Positions 16,651-24,907 of a stretch of 64,000 bases of DNA are shown piece after piece; position 1 is the first letter of the stretch; every line of letters starts with the position of its first letter. Source of the DNA: an uncultured Phaeodactylibacter sp. (GTDB lineage Bacteria; Bacteroidota; Bacteroidia; Chitinophagales; Saprospiraceae); NCBI GenBank assembly GCA_913057245.1, contig CAJXNH010000017.1, positions 1 through 64,000 of the forward strand, read 5' to 3'. Position numbers and translations under genes: made by a program. The notes below the pieces were generated by a model. That model was not told where the DNA came from. It worked only from the letters and a program-made list of their open reading frames with translations, and ran no database searches.

Positions 16651-18309
16651 CTATGCCTTTTGCGCCACTACAAAGTAGCGGGTACTTTTACAGCTGTCTG
16701 CCTCCTCGGGTATAAGCTCAAGGCTGTAGGCGTCGTAGAGCCTGACCGGACCGCTAAAAGCTTGCTCAAAGTAAGCGCGTACCCGGTGCAAGGGAGGCAG
16801 GAAGCGCTTGTGCCTGCCAGCGTAATTGAGGTCCATCTGACCGTCCCGGAATTCGATATTGAGGATTTCGCTTTCCTGGTACATGCGCCCTTCTTCTTCA
16901 ATGAGCCTGGGCGTGCGCAGTGAGATGATGGATTGATCCTCGGCATACATCACATTAGGGTACCAGCGGATGTGGTCAGGCGTGATAAAGTCGCCCAGGA
17001 AATAACCACCGGGTTTGACAAGTGCGGCGGTCTTCTCAATGGCTTCCTGCAGATGGCGGCTTGGCAGGTAGTGGAAGACATTCAAGCCTGTAAAGGCAAT
17101 ATCCCACTGCTTGCCATTGGCATCAAAGGCAAGGATGTCGCCCTGTTCGGCCCGGATGCGGCGGCGGGCTTCCTGTACCATTGCTTCTGAAAGGTCCATG
17201 CCGAGAAGTTGCTCATAGGGGAGCCCCATTTCGTCGATTACGTGGCGTTCTACCAGTCCGGTGCCAGTACCTATGGAAAGGAACCGTTTGTCAGTGAAGT
17301 CGGGTACAAACTGTTGTTTGAAAAATTCGAGTCCGCCGGCAATGAAGCCTTTGAGGCAGGGGCGGCAGATGAGCTCATCGTAGAGCGCTGCGTATTTATG
17401 GAATTGGTCACCCTGTGTGGTTGTTTCGGCGAGCTCATTCTGCAGTTGAGCAGCAGCGCGGAGTTCCTGATTAAGGATACGCCAAAATACGGAGTTCTCG
17501 GTATGATTGTCCGCATTAGTATGCGCTTTCAGGTCTTTGAGCAGCTGGGGGTGGGCAGCATCAGAAAACAGGCGTTGCGCAGCGGCGTCCAATTGCTCTT
17601 GGGCACCCGGCAGTCCCGCCTCTGCCATTCGCTTTAAGCGCCGGGTCAGTTCTACCTGATAGCGCAGCAGGGTGGGGAAGTCTGCTTTTGGGCCGGGCTC
17701 TGTCCATTTCACTTCACTTTCCGGCAGGGCGAAGAAGACCCCGCCATCAACGCGCTGAATGGTTTGGTTATCCAAATCGTATACCCGGGCATCGCCGGTG
17801 ACATTCTCAATATCTTCTGGCCTGCCATAGACATGCAGCGTTTGGAAAGGCTCATCGGTAGGGTTGCCCATTTGATGAACGAGAGTATGGCTCACGCCAA
17901 CGACATCACCGGGCTCAAAGCAAAAGCGGGACAACGTAGAGATTCGTCCTTCCTCAATCCGGAATGTGGCATGCTCGGCGGGGCCGAATACCTGTACAGC
18001 GCCCCATTCTGTATAGCCATGATCGTGGATGCCGGAAAAATCGCCAGGCTGCCAGCTCATGGCCATGATTTCAAAATGGTCGCCTTCGTAAATCAGTTTA
18101 CGGCCGTAGCTGTCGGTAGCAGGATGATTGTAATCAGCCCAGGGCGCTAAATCCTCAGCTTGAACGCCGGCTTCCAAGACAATCCTGCGCATATCAGCAG
18201 GTTTTAAGGCCCGTTTGGCTTCCAGTTGCCGGGCAATGTGTTGTAAGGCTTTAGGGAGTGCTTCGATGGTCTTCTCTGGGGGGAGTGGATGGCTCACCGT
18301 TTTTTGCAT
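16651..18309 (-). CDS. Cysteine dioxygenase-like cupin fused to a class I SAM methyltransferase
   Basis: 552 residues, cytoplasmic. Residues ~40-200 form a cysteine-dioxygenase-type cupin: 'PGDFSGIHDHG' supplies H95 and H97, H145 ('HTLVHQMGNP') is the third iron ligand, and Y161 in 'TLHVYGRP' matches the conserved CDO active-site Tyr. A helical linker leads to a methyltransferase from about 300: motif I FLSIGTGTGLV (343-353), acidic D372 ('MDLSEAM') binding the SAM ribose, then 'FTGLNVFHYLP'. CDO oxidises cysteine or other thiols to sulfinates; the methyl acceptor is unknown. The neighbours (thioredoxin and a YeeE/YedE sulfur transporter, divergent) support a sulfur-compound role. The fusion itself is unusual in my experience. 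Confidence 0.82.
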   Translation of the reverse strand: MQKTVSHPLPPEKTIEALPKALQHIARQLEAKRALKPADMRRIVLEAGVQAEDLAPWADYNHPATDSYGRKLIYEGDHFEIMAMSWQPGDFSGIHDHGYTEWGAVQVFGPAEHATFRIEEGRISTLSRFCFEPGDVVGVSHTLVHQMGNPTDEPFQTLHVYGRPEDIENVTGDARVYDLDNQTIQRVDGGVFFALPESEVKWTEPGPKADFPTLLRYQVELTRRLKRMAEAGLPGAQEQLDAAAQRLFSDAAHPQLLKDLKAHTNADNHTENSVFWRILNQELRAAAQLQNELAETTTQGDQFHKYAALYDELICRPCLKGFIAGGLEFFKQQFVPDFTDKRFLSIGTGTGLVERHVIDEMGLPYEQLLGMDLSEAMVQEARRRIRAEQGDILAFDANGKQWDIAFTGLNVFHYLPSRHLQEAIEKTAALVKPGGYFLGDFITPDHIRWYPNVMYAEDQSIISLRTPRLIEEEGRMYQESEILNIEFRDGQMDLNYAGRHKRFLPPLHRVRAYFEQAFSGPVRLYDAYSLELIPEEADSCKSTRYFVVAQKA

Positions 18310-18529
18310 AGTTTATAAGTTTCGTTATTGAGACCTCAATATCAGTAATTCAGTATAAAGTTTTGGTGACGATAATCACAAATTGATGGGGGCGAACAAA
18401 TTTCCTGTAGATGACATTTCCTATCTGTTGAGTAGGGTTTGAATTTTTGCAGAGTGTGACTGCCGTCACTGAATGGAGGCAGGCATCGTCGCATCTTTGC
18501 ACTGTGATCGTCATAAAATACAACTGAAC

Positions 18530-18838
18530 ATGAGCAAGAAAATGTCTTTCAACGACTTGATCAACGGCGAAAAGCCAGTACTTATCGACTTCTCAGCCGA
18601 GTGGTGCGGGCCGTGTAAGGCTATGGCACCTATTTTGAAAGAGGTGGCTGGTGAGATTGACGGCAAAGCGTCTATCGTTAAAATAGATGTAGACCGCAAC
18701 CGCGCCCTCGCTACCAAGATGCAGATTCAGGGCGTACCCACTTTCGTCCTTTTTAAGAATGGAGAAATCATGTGGCGGCAATCGGGCATGCAGTCCGCGC
18801 ATCAGCTGAAGCATGTAATTAATCAATTTGCCAATTAA
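18530..18838 (+). CDS. Thioredoxin
   Basis: 102 residues, cytoplasmic. Single thioredoxin fold with active site WCGPC in '[14 protein letters not shown]' and the cis-proline loop '[10 protein letters not shown]'. An upstream ATG-initiated extension (from 18473) would add 19 non-conserved residues, so the start at 18530 ([11 protein letters not shown]) is preferred; a CATCTTTG -7-like box is 31 bases before it. The gene is followed after 97 bases by the two sulfur-transporter genes in the same direction. In this setting it may supply reducing power to thiosulfate or sulfane-sulfur handling, though a general role is equally possible. Confidence 0.93.
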   Translation: MSKKMSFNDLINGEKPVLIDFSAEWCGPCKAMAPILKEVAGEIDGKASIVKIDVDRNRALATKMQIQGVPTFVLFKNGEIMWRQSGMQSAHQLKHVINQFAN

Positions 18839-18935
18839 AGACGCTGGTTGCCCGAGGTGTTGCCGTGCTGGCAAAAATGCGGCACCCTGACCGGAGCAAT
18901 TAAGCTTTTTGATAATACCAATAAATAGAATAACT

Positions 18936-19532
18936 ATGAATTTAGCGGTAAATGCTTCATCCCTCGTCCAGTTCATCAGCCAACCCTGGCATTGGGCGGT
19001 TTCCGGTGCTGCCATAGCACTGGTGCTCGCTTTGATGACATGGATGGGACGCAGCTTTGGCGTTTCTACTACTTTTAAAGCCTTCTGCAGTGCTGCAGGT
19101 GCAGGAAAAGTGTCTGACTTTTTCAAAATGGATGTCAAAGAGGAAATGTGGCGGATCGCCTTCGTGATTGGTGGCCTGATCGGTGGTTATATTGCCACCC
19201 ACTTCCTACAGAGTCCTGAGCCTGTCGCGATTAGCCCGGAAACAGTTGACTACCTGGCTACGATCGGGATCAATTACCCGGAGGCAGATGCTAAGGGTAT
19301 CGGTTTCGTGCCGACTTCCCTGTTCAATTTTGAGAGCCTGAGTGGTATTCTCATGGCAGTGGGAGGAGGCTTCCTTGTTGGGTTTGGTGCCCGCTACGGC
19401 GATGGCTGTACTTCGGGGCATGCTATCTCTGGCCTGGCGCACTTCCAGTTGCCTTCACTCATTACGGTGATCGGTTTCTTTATCGGTGGGCTGGCTATGA
19501 CCCATTTCATCTTCCCATTCCTGGTGGGGTAA
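18936..19532 (+). CDS. YeeE/YedE (TsuA-like) sulfur transporter, first half
   Basis: 198 residues with about five hydrophobic segments. The key motif 'GFGARYGDGCTSGHAISGLA' near the C-terminus contains the conserved Cys of the thiosulfate-transporter family. In TsuA both halves are one chain; here this gene holds the GDGCTSGH half and the next gene holds the second Cys motif. Start chosen at 18936 (MNLAVNASS), since the nine residues before it in the longer frame look like non-coding sequence. It lies 37 bases before its partner, so the two are surely one operon. Substrate thiosulfate is likely but not proven; other YeeE proteins relate to selenium or sulfide. Confidence 0.88.
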   Translation: MNLAVNASSLVQFISQPWHWAVSGAAIALVLALMTWMGRSFGVSTTFKAFCSAAGAGKVSDFFKMDVKEEMWRIAFVIGGLIGGYIATHFLQSPEPVAISPETVDYLATIGINYPEADAKGIGFVPTSLFNFESLSGILMAVGGGFLVGFGARYGDGCTSGHAISGLAHFQLPSLITVIGFFIGGLAMTHFIFPFLVG

Positions 19533-19569
19533 TTATTTTTTAAGCAAAAAGTCGTAGAAACACAACGAT

Positions 19570-19983
19570 ATGAAAAACTTATCATTCCTGACAGTGGGCG
19601 TCTTTTTCGGAATTGTAATGGCCAAATCAGAGGCTGTTTCCTGGTTCCGTATTCACGAGATGTTCCGCTTCGAGAGCTTCCATATGTATGGCATTATTGG
19701 TACCGCAGTGGTATTGGGTGCTGCCTCCATGTGGCTGATGAAAAAAACGAAAATGACCACCCTTCGGGGCACACTGGTCGGTTATAATCCTATGAATTTG
19801 AACATTAAGCGGCACTTGCTTGCCGGTACGATCTTTGGATTGGGCTGGGCGCTGGTAGGTTGCTGCCCCGGGCCTATGTATGTTCTGCTGGGCAGCGGCT
19901 ACACCATCATGCTGCTGATACTCGCAGGCGCTACGCTGGGGACATTTACCTACGGGCTGGTCATGAAGTACCTGCCGCACTAA
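19570..19983 (+). CDS. YeeE/YedE (TsuA-like) sulfur transporter, second half
   Basis: 137 residues, four hydrophobic segments. The motif 'GLGWALVGCCPGPMYVLLGSG' carries the conserved Cys pair of the family. It pairs with the upstream half-transporter to give the pseudo-symmetric TsuA fold in the inner membrane. It ends in a good intrinsic terminator, closing the thioredoxin-transporter transcription unit. Confidence 0.9.
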   Translation: MKNLSFLTVGVFFGIVMAKSEAVSWFRIHEMFRFESFHMYGIIGTAVVLGAASMWLMKKTKMTTLRGTLVGYNPMNLNIKRHLLAGTIFGLGWALVGCCPGPMYVLLGSGYTIMLLILAGATLGTFTYGLVMKYLPH

Positions 19984-20047
19984 AGATAATTTCAGTTGGG
20001 TGATTTATTGGGTTACGGATGGGCTGTGCTTATGGCTCATCCTCCAT

Positions 20048-20087
20048 TAATTGGGCTCGCAAAGCAATTTGTGAGCCTAATTTTTTT
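20048..20087 (+). terminator. Intrinsic terminator of the sulfur-transporter unit
   Basis: A 14-base stem including GGCTCGC / GTGAGCC with G-T wobble pairs, followed by seven T residues at 20081-20087. It also overlaps the last codons of the convergent minus-strand gene that ends at 20077. Confidence 0.75.
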
Positions 20088-20304
20088 GCCTGCGGTTACG
20101 CCAGGCTCCGAAGAATAGCAAACCGACTCCGATCAGGCTGCTGACTAAACCTGCTCTTACAAAAGTGAGGCTGAGCGGCTCCTGCCCAAATTCACGCTCG
20201 ATCTGTAAAATATCCTCAATGATTACCTGGCTAAAGCATACGCCCGCAACGCCAAGGAGCAAGAGGAATAAGCCAAAGGCAAAAAAGACGGTATTGTTGC
20301 GCAT
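20077..20304 (-). CDS. Small two-helix membrane protein, unknown function
   Basis: 75 residues from ATG 20304: 'NNTVFFAFGLFLLLLGVAGVCFSQ' is the first membrane helix, and 'TFVRAGLVSSLIGVGLLFFGAWRNRRQ' the second, with a positively charged tail (cytoplasmic C-terminus). A longer start (20361) would overlap the upstream gene by 43 bases, so the shorter one, 14 bases after that gene, is preferred. No family recognised. Likely the last gene of a metG transcript. Confidence 0.65.
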   Translation of the reverse strand: MRNNTVFFAFGLFLLLLGVAGVCFSQVIIEDILQIEREFGQEPLSLTFVRAGLVSSLIGVGLLFFGAWRNRRQKN

Positions 20305-20318
20305 GTATTTGATGAGTA

Positions 20319-20822
20319 TCAGGCACCCTCCAAAGAAGCTTGAAGCCGGAAGCATTGCCACTGCAGCTGCTGAAGGACCAGCCAGCTGTCGCAGAAAGCG
20401 GTAAGCACAAGCTCAGGAGTGCGGCCCATTTTTTCGTATGGGATTTCAGCGGCAGCACTACCATTCGTAGTCGACTTCAGTAGCTTGCCGGCACGATAGT
20501 AGAAATAATGTTTGAACTCGAATTGTTCATTCAGCGTGAAACAGCAAACATCAGTGCCGGAAGTGCGGGTGAAGTCCTGTAGGGCTTTGTCCGTGGCATT
20601 TTTGCTGCCCGGTGCTGACTTCCTGATTAGCATGGGCTGTCCATTGTGCACAGTAGCGAGGAGGAAATGAGGTGTTGGCGGCTGCGATAATTCTAAAAAT
20701 CCTTCCTTGAGGGTCATCGTTTTTTCGGCAGGTTCGGCGTCTATGCGCACATGGTCGAGAAAGCCTTCGGCGTTGAGTACAATATTTTTACCAGCCAGAA
20801 TAAACTCATAATGGTCAGTCAT
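20319..20822 (-). CDS. Hypothetical protein, no recognised domain
   Basis: 167 residues, soluble, no signal sequence. It looks beta-rich ('HYEFILAGKNIVLNAEGFLDH', 'HFLLATVHNGQPMLIRKSAPGSKN', 'HYFYYRAGKLLKSTTNG') with a Trp/Leu-rich C-terminal helix. It lies 63 bases downstream of metG on the same strand and 14 bases before the two-helix membrane protein. Coding confidence comes from length and composition; no function can be proposed. Confidence 0.65.
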   Translation of the reverse strand: MTDHYEFILAGKNIVLNAEGFLDHVRIDAEPAEKTMTLKEGFLELSQPPTPHFLLATVHNGQPMLIRKSAPGSKNATDKALQDFTRTSGTDVCCFTLNEQFEFKHYFYYRAGKLLKSTTNGSAAAEIPYEKMGRTPELVLTAFCDSWLVLQQLQWQCFRLQASLEGA

Positions 20823-20885
20823 GTAGCTCCAAATGGTTTAGGATTGGGCAAGCGTGGAGAAGCCTGCCCAATGTGGGTCCGAAAA

Positions 20886-23000
20886 TTAGCGGACAATCCA
20901 ACCGTTTCCGAAACCATCCTGCGGCTGTACGAAGGCTAATTCGCCTTCCTGGTTTTCGGCCATCAGGACCATGCCCTGAGATTCCACGCCCCTTAGTTTA
21001 CGGGGAGCGAGATTAGCCACTAAGACTACCGTTTGCCCGGGTAAGTCTTCAGGCTTGAAGAACTTGGCGATACCGGAAACGACGGTCCGCTTTTCACTAC
21101 CAATATCAACGGTAAGCTTCAGGAGCTTGTTCGCTTTTGGCATTTTCTCGGCTGCTACAATCGTACCGGTACGCAAGTCCAGTTTGGTAAAGTCGTCAAA
21201 CTCGATGTTGGGTTTGATGGGCTCGCGTTCCTGAGCCTGATCGGCTGCTTCGATGGCTTCCAGTTTTTCCTTTTGGCGGTTTACGATTTGCAGACGGCTG
21301 TCGTCTTTGCGGTCGTGGATTTTGGCAAAAAGCAGCTCGGGTTGGCCAATCTTGTGGCCGGCCGGGAGCAGCGGTTCTTTATTGGCCAGTTGCTCCAGCG
21401 CTTTTTGGAGGTCGCCGTTTTTTAATTCAGGTAAACCCGCCAGCCTGCGCAGTTTAGGGCTGGTAAAGGGGATGAACGGCGCTGTCAGTAAGCTGAGCAG
21501 GGCAACAACCTGCAGGCCAGTAAACATGATATCCCGTATGGCAGGGTCTTCAGGGTTTGCCTTATAAAGGGCCCATGGTGCCGCATCTTGCAGATAAGCA
21601 TTGCCCCAGGCGGATAGTTCCATAACGCCCTGAGCTGCTGTGCGGAAGCTGAAGCGGTCCAGGTCCTGTACGATGCGGTCCACAATCTCAAGTGCAGGAG
21701 CCAGCGTTGCGTGGGTGTCGGTGTTTGGAGTGGGAACGGTCCCCTCAAAATACTTATTGGACAATACGATCACCCGGTTAACAAAGTTACCGAGATTGTC
21801 AGCCAGTTCTTTATCGTGAAAATCCACAAACTCGTCCCATTTGAAGTCGGCGTCCCGGTTTTCCGGCATATTGCGGGTCAGGGCGTAGCGCAGAGCATCC
21901 TCCTTATTGGGGAAGTCTTTGAACTCTTCCAGGTATTGGTGCTGCTCAAGCCCCCAGCCGCGGGATTTGGAAAATTTCTCGCCCTCGAAGTTGAGGAACT
22001 GATTGGCCGGTACATTGACCGGAAGGTTATAGTCGCCGTAGGCTTTCAGCATGGCGGGGAAGACGATGCAGTGGAACACAATATTGTCCTTACCGATGAA
22101 GTGGATCAGCTCACTGTCTTCGCTTTTCCAATAGTCTTCCCAGTTTTTGCCCTTTTGTTTGGCCCATTCGCGGGTGGCTGAGATGTAGCCAATGGGGGCA
22201 TCAAACCAAACGTAGAGGACTTTGCCTTCTGCATTTTCGACCGGTACCGGTATGCCCCAGTCCAGGTCGCGGGTAATAGCCCGTGGCTGCAGCCCGCCAT
22301 CCAGCCAGCTGAGGCATTGCCCGACTACGTGGCGTTTCCAGGCCTTGGGGTCGTGGTGCGTTTGGCCATCCAGAATGCCTTTGTCGATCCATTCCCGGAG
22401 CCAGTCCTCGTGTTTGTCGAGTTTGAAATACCAGTGGGTGGTTTTACGCAGCGTAGGCGCTTTGCCACTAAGGGTGGATTTGGGGTCGATGAGCTCGGTA
22501 GGAGAGAGGTCGGACCCGCAGTTTTCACATTGGTCACCAAAGGCCGCGCCGTGGCCGCACTTGGGGCAGGTGCCTGTGATATACCGGTCAGCCAGGAATT
22601 GATCGTAGTCCTCATCGTAGTATTGTTCCTGCTCGCGCTCCTCAAATTCTCCACCTTTATTATAGAGCGTGGTGAAGAAGTCCTGAGCCGTTTCGTGGTG
22701 GATGGGGGCGCTTGTGCGGTGATAGATGTCAAAGGAAATACCGAGTTGCTGGAACGTTTGCTTATTCAGCTCATGGTATTTGTCGATAATCTCCTGAGGG
22801 GAGATGCCTTCTTTTTTGGCCCGGATGGTAATGGCCGCACCATGCTCGTCGGAGCCACACACCCAAACGACGTCTTTGCCAAGCAGGCGAAGGTAGCGTA
22901 CATAGATATCAGCGGGAAGGTATGCGCCCGCGAGATGGCCGAGGTGCAGGGCACCGTTGGCGTAAGGTAATGCGGAAGTAACGATATATCTCTTGCTCAT
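20886..23000 (-). CDS. metG: Methionyl-tRNA synthetase
   Basis: 704 residues, cytoplasmic class Ia synthetase charging tRNA-Met. It has the HIGH-type signature 'PYANGALHLGHLAGAYL' at 14-30, a four-cysteine zinc knuckle pair (CPKCGHG..., CENCG), the catalytic 'WFDAPIGYISATREWA', the KMSKS-type loop KFSKSRG, the anticodon-binding domain, and a C-terminal tRNA-binding (EMAP/Trbp111-like) domain 'FDDFTKLDLRTGTIVAAEKMPKA' that mediates dimerisation. Full-length, with the long-form architecture typical of Bacteroidota. It probably leads a three-gene minus-strand transcript. Confidence 0.97.
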   Translation of the reverse strand: MSKRYIVTSALPYANGALHLGHLAGAYLPADIYVRYLRLLGKDVVWVCGSDEHGAAITIRAKKEGISPQEIIDKYHELNKQTFQQLGISFDIYHRTSAPIHHETAQDFFTTLYNKGGEFEEREQEQYYDEDYDQFLADRYITGTCPKCGHGAAFGDQCENCGSDLSPTELIDPKSTLSGKAPTLRKTTHWYFKLDKHEDWLREWIDKGILDGQTHHDPKAWKRHVVGQCLSWLDGGLQPRAITRDLDWGIPVPVENAEGKVLYVWFDAPIGYISATREWAKQKGKNWEDYWKSEDSELIHFIGKDNIVFHCIVFPAMLKAYGDYNLPVNVPANQFLNFEGEKFSKSRGWGLEQHQYLEEFKDFPNKEDALRYALTRNMPENRDADFKWDEFVDFHDKELADNLGNFVNRVIVLSNKYFEGTVPTPNTDTHATLAPALEIVDRIVQDLDRFSFRTAAQGVMELSAWGNAYLQDAAPWALYKANPEDPAIRDIMFTGLQVVALLSLLTAPFIPFTSPKLRRLAGLPELKNGDLQKALEQLANKEPLLPAGHKIGQPELLFAKIHDRKDDSRLQIVNRQKEKLEAIEAADQAQEREPIKPNIEFDDFTKLDLRTGTIVAAEKMPKANKLLKLTVDIGSEKRTVVSGIAKFFKPEDLPGQTVVLVANLAPRKLRGVESQGMVLMAENQEGELAFVQPQDGFGNGWIVR

Positions 23001-23092
23001 GCTAATTTGGCTTTGTCGGCGAAGATAATATTTCTTTCACCGTTTATTAATGGCTTGAGGCACTAGAGCAAAAGTATCGTTCCCTGAAGTGA

Positions 23093-23380
23093 TTACATAA
23101 AGGCACAGGTACTGATTTCCCAGCGGTTGCGCGGCAGAAAATTGGTGAGCTTAATCAGTAGTGCCTGCCCTTCGTAGATCAGAACATATTGAGCAGTGCG
23201 CATATCCTTGCCGATATTGCGCATGCTGGTACACCTCATTCCAAGAAAGGAGCCCAAAGGGATTGGACTGCCGTTAATGGACTGCCGCAGTCGGTTGAGC
23301 ACTTCTTCGGGGGTATGCCCGAAAGTGGTTCGGTTCATCGTCAGGTGGGTGAGTTCTGTTTTCAGAGCTAAGGTGTTCAT
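23093..23380 (-). CDS. Small hypothetical protein
   Basis: 95 residues, soluble. The C-terminal half has plausible beta strands ('AQYVLIYEGQALLIKLTNF') and the N-terminal half a helix ('TPEEVLNRLRQSI'). The opposite strand also has open frames here, so coding status is not certain, but this frame has the more protein-like composition. It lies upstream of metG in the same direction. No family recognised. Confidence 0.45.
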   Translation of the reverse strand: MNTLALKTELTHLTMNRTTFGHTPEEVLNRLRQSINGSPIPLGSFLGMRCTSMRNIGKDMRTAQYVLIYEGQALLIKLTNFLPRNRWEISTCAFM

Positions 23381-23751
23381 AGGTAATCTTTTTTGCAGAT
23401 TAATCGGGTGAAATCTTCAGATGTTACGGTAATGACTTACGATCTGCAGAGGGGGCTGGATCATTCGAGAGAATTTTTTTTCTTTGCGCAGCAATAAGAT
23501 CATTCGGATTGCCGTTTTCCTATTTCCTGACGCCAGGGTGCGGATTTGTCTGAAAAAAATTTAACACTTGCGAGGCAACAATCCGAAAAACTGAAGCGTT
23601 ACTAAGGCGAAACAATTGAAACAAACAGCGTAAATTCGCTGACAAGAATTATAACTGGGGTTTAGTTTTTTAGGAGTGTAGCGGCGTAATGCTGCTACAC
23701 TTTCTTTTTTTTGTAATTTCCCGCCCGAATTACAGCCATATAAAACCATTT
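23381..23751. other. 371-base intergenic stretch with an orphan plus-strand terminator
   Basis: No convincing ORF. It contains AT-rich sequence, an eight-T tract near 23470, and at its right end a strong plus-strand terminator hairpin (23675-23712) that has no plus-strand gene before it and lies only 40 bases before the DUF1015 start. The stretch could therefore encode a small RNA or a leader regulating the downstream gene. Confidence 0.5.
23675..23712 (+). terminator. Orphan intrinsic terminator or attenuator
   Basis: AGTGTAGCGGC / GCTGCTACACT (23675-23685, 23691-23701), eleven pairs with one G-T, five-base loop, followed by TTCTTTTTTTT. Textbook on the plus strand. The next plus-strand gene starts at 23752, so it would stop an sRNA or act as an attenuator. 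Confidence 0.75.
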
Positions 23752-24885
23752 ATGCAGCTGCTACCATTCAGGGCAACTTTCCCTAAGCTTGAAAAAATTC
23801 AGACTCCCGAACAGTTCTTTGGGACCGTCAAGCAGGAGTATGATAAATACTTTGAGGAGGGCTTCTTCCACGAAATAGAAGAGCCATCGATGTTTGTGTA
23901 CCAGATTACAAAGGGGAGCAAGAGCTTTACCGGGGTGATCTCCGGGGTACATATGGCAGACTTTCTGAATGACCGTATCCGAAAACATGAGGAGACCCTG
24001 GCGGAAAAGGAAGAAAAGCAGCTACAGTTGCTGTTGCGCCGAAAAGCAGCAGTAAAGCCGGTCTTACTGGCTCACCGCCCTGTGCCGGTCATCAAAAGCT
24101 GGCTGGAACAGTACAAACAGGAGCAGGTGCCGCTTATGCAGTTTCAGCTCAGCGGGGAAAAGGAGTACCATAAAATATGGTGTGTTGCTGCACCAGATCA
24201 GGTGTCCAGCTTACAGGCACTGTTTCGGGAGCACGTCCCGATTACCTATATTGCGGATGGGCACCACCGCACTTCGACTGCACTCCGGCTATTTGATCAG
24301 ACCGGGGGCAATAAGGAGGACTACGCCAGCCTCTTTGCGGCTTTCTTTCCTATTCATGATATTCAAATACAGGACTTTAACCGGGTGATCAACAGCCTCA
24401 ACGGGCACTCTCCGGCTCAGTTTATGGCACGTCTTTCTCAGGTTTTTGAAATAGAGCCGATCGGGCAGGCTGCCAAACCCAGCCGGAAGTTCGAATTGAC
24501 GATGTATCTGCGCGGGGAGTGGTACCGGTTACGATGGAAAGAGCGCATCATGCTGGAGTACGCGAGCCAACCGGTTGTGCTTGATGCCATGCTGCTCAAC
24601 CATAAAGTGATGAGTAAGCTTCTGGGCATTGAAGATGTGCGTAACGATCGACGGGTTAGATATATCGAGGGCCCCAAAGGAATAGCCGGAGTGCTTAAAC
24701 AGGCGGAAAAAGAACCAGATAGTGTTGCGTTCTGCCTGTACCCGGTACAAATGGAAGAAGTGATAAAAGTTGCTGATATCGGGCAGGTCCTGCCGCCCAA
24801 GTCCACTTGGTTCGAGCCCCGTATGAAAAATGGGCTGCTCGTAAAACGCATTGGAAAACGGGTAGATGCAGAGGTCAAGGGGTAA
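23752..24885 (+). CDS. DUF1015 family protein
   Basis: 377 residues, cytoplasmic. The DUF1015 signature is clear: N-terminal 'LLPFRATFPKL', central 'PITYIADGHHRTSTALRL' (the family's invariant DGHHR block), and C-terminal 'VAFCLYPVQMEEVIKVADIGQVLPPKSTWFEPRMKNGLLV'. The family is often next to serine-biosynthesis genes in Bacteroidota and has been described as kinase-like; that context is absent here. The start at 23752 is chosen because the 21 residues before it in the longer frame overlap the terminator hairpin and are not conserved in type. An amidohydrolase gene follows after 22 bases. Confidence 0.88.
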   Translation: MQLLPFRATFPKLEKIQTPEQFFGTVKQEYDKYFEEGFFHEIEEPSMFVYQITKGSKSFTGVISGVHMADFLNDRIRKHEETLAEKEEKQLQLLLRRKAAVKPVLLAHRPVPVIKSWLEQYKQEQVPLMQFQLSGEKEYHKIWCVAAPDQVSSLQALFREHVPITYIADGHHRTSTALRLFDQTGGNKEDYASLFAAFFPIHDIQIQDFNRVINSLNGHSPAQFMARLSQVFEIEPIGQAAKPSRKFELTMYLRGEWYRLRWKERIMLEYASQPVVLDAMLLNHKVMSKLLGIEDVRNDRRVRYIEGPKGIAGVLKQAEKEPDSVAFCLYPVQMEEVIKVADIGQVLPPKSTWFEPRMKNGLLVKRIGKRVDAEVKG

Positions 24886-24907
24886 TTCAGCGCAAAAAAA
24901 TTAAAAT

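Noticed and set aside
7545-23540. Shared 13-mer TGACGCCAGGGTG at 7545-7557 and 23528-23540
   Set aside because: Dozens of 13-base matches are expected by chance in 64 kb; the flanks do not match.
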